From DAHUXT01 sp036273675 (lineage in GTDB: Bacteria > Chloroflexota > Ktedonobacteria > Ktedonobacterales > JADMIN01), in assembly GCA_036273675.1 (NCBI GenBank), contig DASUHD010000001.1:27652-91651 (forward strand): a DNA stretch of 64,000 nucleotides, in the 5' to 3' direction. Positions 63,428 to 64,000 of the stretch are shown in pieces. Both the position numbers and the translations under genes were made by a program. Position 1 is the stretch's first letter, and each line of letters starts with the position of its first letter. The notes beneath the pieces are model-generated. The model saw nothing but the letters and a program-made list of their open reading frames with translations. It ran no database searches and had not been told where the DNA came from.

Positions 63428-63752
63428 ATGCCCTCAAATGTCTCTCAAAGTCCGCTATATTCGCAATGATGATTGCCGAATTCACGCACATTCTCACTAT
63501 CCACAAACATTGGCTGGCGCAGAGCGCACCCTCAAGAGTATACCACTTATAGCCGCGCGAATGCTCCACAAACGGCTGGCGGCTAAAACCGCGCCTAAAT
63601 GGCGGCGCTTCGCTTCGCCACAAAACCCGCCTTCGCAGGTTTCACAGACTGCGCCTCAACCGCTAGCCTCGCCGATCAGCGCCGGTCATCAGCCCGCGCA
63701 GCCGCCAGCCGCTTATCTCGGGCGACTCTATTCTCGTGATACCATAAACGGT
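63428..63752. other. Divergent typA-mnmE intergenic region
   Basis: About 325 bases between typA (minus) and mnmE (plus). It contains the second structured repeat (63573-63667). A TATACT at 63537-63542 on the minus strand could be a typA -10 but no good -35 is at the right distance. Confidence 0.4.
63573..63667 (+). repeat. Structured dispersed repeat, copy 2
   Basis: Begins CGGCTGGCGGCTAAAACC and ends near CCGCTAGCC, whose complements pair with G-T allowances. Inner stems are GGCG/CGCC around 63601-63619 and a CGCCTTCGCAGG-type loop at 63628-63639. Against copy 1 (read minus), the 5' arm agrees over about 22 bases with three changes, and the CACAAA-CC-GCCT-CGCAGG block is kept. Confidence 0.65.
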
Positions 63753-64000
63753 ATGAGCACATCCGACGTGACACAAGAAGATACTACCGCCAACGCATAC
63801 ACCGACGACACCATCGCCGCGATTGCCACCCCGCCCGGCGTCGGCGGCCTCGGCATCGTCCGGCTGAGCGGACCGGATGCTTTTGCTATCGGGTTGCGCA
63901 TCTTCCGCCCCGCGCATCCGCTGGCCGAGGCAGAGTCGCCGCCCTCGCATCAACTGCTCTACGGCCACGTCGTAGACCCCGCCAGCGATACCGTGATAGA
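63753..64000 (+). CDS. mnmE: tRNA modification GTPase MnmE, N-terminal part (cut by window edge)
   Basis: An open frame of 82 codons runs off the right edge. After 18 polar residues, DTIAAIATPPGVGGLGIVRLSG is the highly conserved start of MnmE, which binds formyl-tetrahydrofolate. The following RIFRPAHP and HQLLYGHVVD fit as well. With MnmG it makes the U34 modification of certain tRNAs. The ATG at 63753 lies after a TACC-n6-GGTA inverted repeat with no clear ribosome site. The G domain is outside the window. Confidence 0.9.
   Translation, partial: MSTSDVTQEDTTANAYTDDTIAAIATPPGVGGLGIVRLSGPDAFAIGLRIFRPAHPLAEAESPPSHQLLYGHVVDPASDTVI

Overview
The window reads as chromosomal DNA from a high-GC, probably monoderm bacterium. 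The closest match I can argue for is a Chloroflexota member near the Ktedonobacteria. The reasons are two very large LuxR-type regulators with ATPase and TPR parts, NHL and FtsX-like envelope proteins typical of that group, a long Arg/Gly-rich cytoplasmic tail on a class A penicillin-binding protein, and no outer-membrane genes. This placement is inference from gene content; no rRNA or tRNA gene was seen.

Layout. 1-4.6 kb: a cut-off MerR-like regulator (minus), then a TraG/HerA-type ATPase and an unknown helical protein. 4.7-14.8 kb: two giant LuxR regulators (4767 and 11801) enclose a small oxidative or catabolic group: two small alpha/beta-barrel proteins, a DUF2269-like membrane protein, a berberine-bridge-type flavin oxidase and a haloalkane dehalogenase. 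14.9-22 kb: AI-2E-type permease, DNA gyrase A, a Dabb protein, a site-2 protease with CBS domains and a CapA lipoprotein. 22-23 kb: a metal-type MerR regulator followed by a classic MerR promoter/operator that drives a thioredoxin-like protein. 23-32.5 kb: two low-complexity unknown proteins, an unknown multi-pass membrane protein, an acyl-CoA synthetase, an NHL protein overlapping an MFS transporter, and a cupin.

32.6-41.5 kb (all minus): permease - ATPase - permease (two paralogous FtsX-type permeases around one ABC ATPase that carries an extra AbrB-like tail), then a lipoprotein, an unknown acidic protein and a small gene coupled to it by an ATGA overlap and broken by a -1 shift in a run of T. 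41.8-46.6 kb: XRE/TPR regulator with a perfect 12-bp inverted repeat before its start, and the helicase PcrA. 46.7-51.9 kb: mobile DNA. A decayed IS5-type element and a complete IS200/IS605 element with TnpA and TnpB surround an S51 peptidase and an APH-fold protein with changed catalytic residues. 52-64 kb: conserved housekeeping genes: ruvX-mltG, two stand-alone receiver proteins (one with Glu at the phospho-acceptor site), thiF/moeB-like, a hotdog thioesterase, PBP1A, typA/bipA and the start of mnmE. Two copies of a ~100-nt structured repeat sit at 57282-57394 and 63573-63667.

Most promising second looks: the structured repeat family, the MerR-type operator, the frameshifted coupled small gene with its canonical slippery heptamer, the ATPase-AbrB fusion, and the group of signalling or kinase proteins with altered catalytic residues.
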